The translations under genes were made by a program, and so were the position numbers. Shown here in pieces: positions 60,469 through 64,000 of a stretch of DNA of 64,000 nt. The DNA is from Paragordius varius (Eukaryota > Nematomorpha), in contig OZ176050.1 in the NCBI GenBank assembly GCA_964247055.1, positions 10,602,001 through 10,666,000 on the forward strand, given 5' to 3'. Below the pieces are notes generated by a model, which saw only the letters and a list, made by a program, of their open reading frames with translations, was not told the DNA's origin and made no database searches. Position 1 is the stretch's first letter, and each line of letters starts with the position of its first letter.

Positions 60469-60741
60469 GTGAGATTTTGCAACGACAACATTATCAACGA
60501 AGAATATTTTAAATTTTTACCAATGAATAATACCAGGAAAGGAAGTAATTTTCTCGAAATAATTAGCACTTTTTTCGATAATAATGGTATATCTATGAAT
60601 AAATTGGTTTCGATCTGCACAGATGGCTGTCCACTTATGATGGGAATAACCGAAAGATTTATTCCTTTGATAAACAAATATAATTTGCAAAATATTTATC
60701 CCTTCATTGCTTTATTCATCAGCACTTGGATTCGCGTGTAA
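60469..60741 (+). pseudogene. Middle part of the hAT transposase
   Basis: Longest open piece of the element's transposase, about 90 codons. It contains EEYFKFLPMN and VSICTDGCPLMMG, the region around the second catalytic Asp in this hAT group (CTDGAPAMLG in better-preserved relatives). Neighbouring parts are in other frames, so this is a decayed coding segment rather than a gene. Confidence 0.75.
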
Positions 60742-61394
60742 AAGATGATTACTAAATTCAGTAATTAAAACGGTTGTGGATATAGTCAACCACATCCGTG
60801 GCAGATAATTAACCGCTATAAATTCAAAAACTTTCTGAAAGATATCCTAGGTGAGTTTGATGATATTTTTTTGTCAAATTTATTTTAAGACATGAAATTT
60901 TATTATAAAGAATAACAGAGAATTTGACGAGGAAATTAAGTGACAAATGGCCGGTTTTATTAACCTACCTTTGCGACATTACTTATACTTAATATTTTTA
61001 ATACAAGTCTTCAAGGGAACAAAATAATAACCCATTACGCTAATCAAATTTTTGCTTTTGAAAAAAATTAATAATATATAAACAAGATTATAATAAAACA
61101 TTCCTAGATTTTCCAACACTTAATACGATATGCGAAGAAAATATGGAATTTACCGCGTAGACAATTATTAAACATTTTTATCTAATGAGATGAAATTCAG
61201 ATACCCGAAATTTAAAAATATTGAAAATTGCTTACAACTCATTGAAAATCCATGGCTTATGGATATATGCAATAAGCAACTTGAGCATTTCGGTTTTCAG
61301 GAGCATATCATTGAAGAATTCGTATATTTTAAAAATGATTCCAATTAGAAGGATATATTCAAGAAGAATCGTAGAGAAGAAAGATATGTAGAGT

Positions 61395-63188
61395 TTAACA
61401 CTTCGATTCAAATCGCGGTATCTAAATACCCCAGACCTAATTTAAATTAAAATTTTTAAAAAACTACTGAAGGAAACGGTTCCAATTTAAATTTATGCTT
61501 CTATCCTGATAAATATTATATAAATACTAGCGTGAATCTCGTGCTGCTACGCAGCCCGAGGAAGTCCTTCGGACTTCTGGGGGGGGAGGGGGGGGTTCGA
61601 AGTTTGGATTTGAATGGGTCTACCGGTTTTCCTGTACCAGATCACAAAGCCAGCATTTTCCATTTTTATAAATATATAGATTACCATAAATAATGTATTA
61701 ATATCCATATATCTTTTAACATGCTATACATATGATAGATACTCCTTACTCAGCATCTATCATCAAAGAAACGCCTGACTAAAATTTTTGCCTTTTAACA
61801 GGCATTACGAAAAATCCTTCTCGAATTTTTACAGTCTCATACCTTGGGCAAAAAAATACAATCAAAAAAATATTTTTGTGGACTTTGTTTTTTTTGAAAA
61901 AAATGGCATTTTACGGGGGGAGCGGGTAAAAAGAGGGCCTAAATCAAAAAAGTGACTCGACTATGTTCGGTGCAATCGAAAATAAGTAAACAAAAATCAT
62001 ATTTGAAATTTAATGGTCCAACACGTTCTCCAAAAAATTGACTTAACCCATTTTTCACACGGGGTGGGCCCAAACTGGGGACCTAATTCCAAAAAAGGGC
62101 GAAGCTATTGTCGGGGCATTCATTAATGATTAAATTTTTTCGATGTTTGGATTTGAATGGGTTCACCGGTTTTCCGGAAACAGATCACAAAGTTATATGA
62201 AAAATCAGTTTTTAGCGGGTAGCTCCTTACCCAGCAGCTATCATCAAATAAACGGTGGACTAAAATTTTTGCCTTTTAACAGGGAATACCTGGAATCTTT
62301 ATTGAATTTTTACGGTCTCATACCTAGGGCGAAAAATCGATTTAAAAAATTATTTTTGTGGACTTTGTTTTTTGAAAAAGGTGGCATTTCACGGGGGGAG
62401 CGGATAAAAAGAGGGCCTATTTCAAAAAAGTGGCTCGACTATGTTCGGCGCAATCGAAAATAAGTAAACAAAAATCATATTTGAAATTGAATGGTCCAAC
62501 ACGTTCTCCGGAAAATTGTCTCAAAAACACGATTTTGTGGACTTCTGTTTTTTAAAAAAACCCGTTTTTCATACGGGGTGGGCCCGAACTGGGGGCCTAT
62601 TTCAAAAAAAGGGCGAAGCTATTGTCGGGACATTTATTAATGATTATATTTTTTTGATATTTGGATTTGATTGGGTCTACCGGTTTTCCTGTACCAGATC
62701 ACAAAGCCAGCATTTTCCATTTTTATAAATATATAGATGCCAAAATATCTTGATGAAATTTTGTTTTGAAAAAAAGGTTGCATCTCAAACTACTTCGACG
62801 CCATTTTTATTCTACCAAAATTTTGCAAAATACCGTCTTCATTTAATTTTAAGGGTAAAACTAAAGCTTATTTTATATATAAATTACATCTAACATTGAT
62901 AGAAATAGAAAAAGCGGTTTATTTTGTATTATTTTTTAATTTTACAATTTGACACATGTCACGTTGACTAAATTACCTTTCAGTTTTAGCTCAAAATAAG
63001 TAATATCAAGTATTTTTGAATAAATTTTTTTATATATTTCGGTTTATTAATGTTATATAAGTGCAAAATTTTGCCATGGTTTCGATTGCTTCCATATTTT
63101 ATAAATTATTTGATGTAAAACAGGCCTGGGGTATCCAACCACCCCAATTTGACTCGACTAAAATGAGGGTGTTGTATCCAAGTGTTAA
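61395..63188 (-). mobile_element. TTAA-flanked MITE, copy 5, split by a Helitron
   Basis: TTAA at 61395-61398 and 63185-63188, inserted in the hAT element. The left part runs 61395-61526 and the right part 62738-63188, together about 583 bp, the family's normal length. The undisturbed hAT copy at 14701-14750 shows the sequence across the insertion point. Confidence 0.88.
61527..62737 (-). mobile_element. Helitron-like element (copy H6) nested in a TTAA MITE
   Basis: Minus-oriented, 1211 bp. The 5' terminus at the right reads TCTATATATTTATAAAAATGG on the minus strand. The 3' terminus at the left has the GAAGTCCGAAGGACTTC hairpin, the GCTGCGTAGCAGC hairpin, 12 bases, then CTAG. Flanks are A and T in the element's orientation, and removing the element restores the MITE sequence 'tataaatatgcc' exactly, with no duplication. 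About two internal units; no coding. Confidence 0.85.
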
Positions 63189-63613
63189 GCATGTTGTGCC
63201 AAATAAATACTAAAATTTAAAAAAAGTGCTCAAGTTATAACTGTTTTTCCCTCAACTTTCACATGTGAGACAGCATATTCAAAAATGAAGTATGACAAGA
63301 ATACATACAGAAATCGCTTACTGATGATTATATGGACGACGTAATAAGATTGGCCTGTCATCAGGCAAAACCAAATTTGTCAAAAATTGGTTAACAAAAT
63401 AAATGTTGGTATCAAAATATTTTGATTTTTTACGAGTTTTTAGCTGGGTTTTCATGCGATCTCCAAATTTCATTGTGCTGATTTAGTTTATAAATATGTT
63501 AATATTTTTAAAATAGCTATAGAATATTTGTGTTTATAAGGTTCCTGGTTTTCTAATAAATTATAATTTATTTGGCCTGTCAAATTTTTTTGTTGAGTAC
63601 TACTGTTTTAAAG

Positions 63614-64000
63614 AAATTAAAAATCTGCGACTTTAGGAGGCCAACTAAAATTTAAAACATACATCAGCTTATTTTAATTGCATGAAGGAAATATCCATCC
63701 GAGTAAAAACCCTTGAAACTGAATTCACAACAAAATTTTAATTAACCTAAATACTAATCCAATTTAATAATATCACATAAAAAATTATGATTTACCTGTA
63801 TTATTTACTACGTTATGAAGCCTTTATAATATTATAAAGGGCATTTAAATCCTATACTATGCATTAACAATAATCATTATCATGATTATAACATTACAAA
63901 ATTCACTCGATCATCAAATCATTCTTTGGTTGATAATTTTATCTAACGTGGAATACGTGGCATTTACTAAAAAACCCAGTTTTTACCGTTTATAGGCCAT
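63614..64000. other. AT-rich end of window
   Basis: The remainder of the family C copy for a few tens of bases, then AT-rich sequence with no feature seen. Confidence 0.5.

Larger units (their letters stand above)
59695..63605 (+). mobile_element. hAT transposon with zinc-finger N terminus, full length but broken
   Basis: Ends are CAATGATACTCGAACCGCGG on the left and GAGTACTACTG on the right (complement CAGTAGTACTC). An exact 8-bp duplication, TTTTAAAG, lies at 59687-59694 and 63606-63613. Coding remains on + are related to the SCAND3/ZBED5 group of hAT transposases. They include a BED-like finger (CLICEDH...IESHFTIHH, about 60230-60300), a middle segment (FFDNNGISMNKLVSICTDG, 60469-60741) and the C-terminal segment (NTYRNRL.DDYMDDVIRLAC-like, 63280-63370). 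Several stops and frame changes make it inactive. It carries a TTAA element at 61395-63188, which in turn carries a Helitron. Without them it is about 2.1 kb. Confidence 0.88.

Noticed and set aside
11572-62728. Short frames within Helitron-like copies (for example 7530-7730, 11572-11790, 62143-62463, 62516-62728)
   Set aside because: The same residues recur in each copy of the internal repeat and show no Rep or helicase motif; they follow from repeat composition.
1-64000. CRISPR array, bacterial operon, or viral capsid/envelope genes
   Set aside because: No regularly spaced short direct repeats and no bacterial gene organisation; the genes are spliced and animal-like. No capsid or envelope coding was recognised.

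Overview
The window is AT-rich eukaryotic DNA from a metazoan. It carries spliced genes for a ribosomal protein (eS24), a RECQL5-type helicase, a CALHM-family channel and a QSOX-type sulfhydryl oxidase. It also has a eukaryotic tRNA-Gly, a nuclear copy of mitochondrial cox1, and many hAT, Helitron-like, TTAA-flanked, mariner-like and Ty3/gypsy remains. Some introns are only 23-25 bp, which few animals show (dicyemid mesozoans are a known case). The same genes also hold kilobase introns filled with transposons. A small, fast-evolving or parasitic invertebrate fits, but the taxon cannot be fixed from this window.

Layout: 1-4.2 kb is AT-rich with repeat pieces. At 4.2-5.2 kb is a secreted Thr/His-rich protein gene. 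From 5.6 to 17.3 kb is transposon territory: a hAT relic, Helitron-like elements, TTAA elements, a cox1 NUMT (9.7-10.8 kb) and a rearranged, palindromic hAT. RPS24 lies at 18.2-20.4 kb (+) and RECQL5 at 20.9-26.8 kb (-); they converge, and each has a transposon inside its long intron. From 27.1 to 31.8 kb are palindromic dispersed repeats, one holding the 3' end of a Ty3/gypsy fossil. The CALHM gene is at 33.1-38.6 kb (-), with a tRNA-Gly in its second intron. The stretch 38.6-43 kb shows nothing recognisable. From 43 to 50.1 kb are a Helitron-like copy, an unrecognised two-helix membrane protein, a mariner relic, a cluster of possible very small two-exon genes, and a 2-kb Helitron-like element. 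QSOX occupies 50.7-57.0 kb (-) in 12 exons. From 58.5 kb to the end is a repeat region with a four-level nest: palindromic repeat, hAT, TTAA element, Helitron.

The host genes are unrelated housekeeping and membrane or secretory functions and do not form a system. The strongest structural story is the transposon ecology. Exact insertion scars can be read directly: an 8-bp hAT duplication, TTAA duplications, and a Helitron insertion between A and T with no duplication. The Helitron-like copies share one 5' end but carry two unrelated 3' hairpin ends. All gene models are hand-spliced; exon phases were checked and each full-length model closes in frame.
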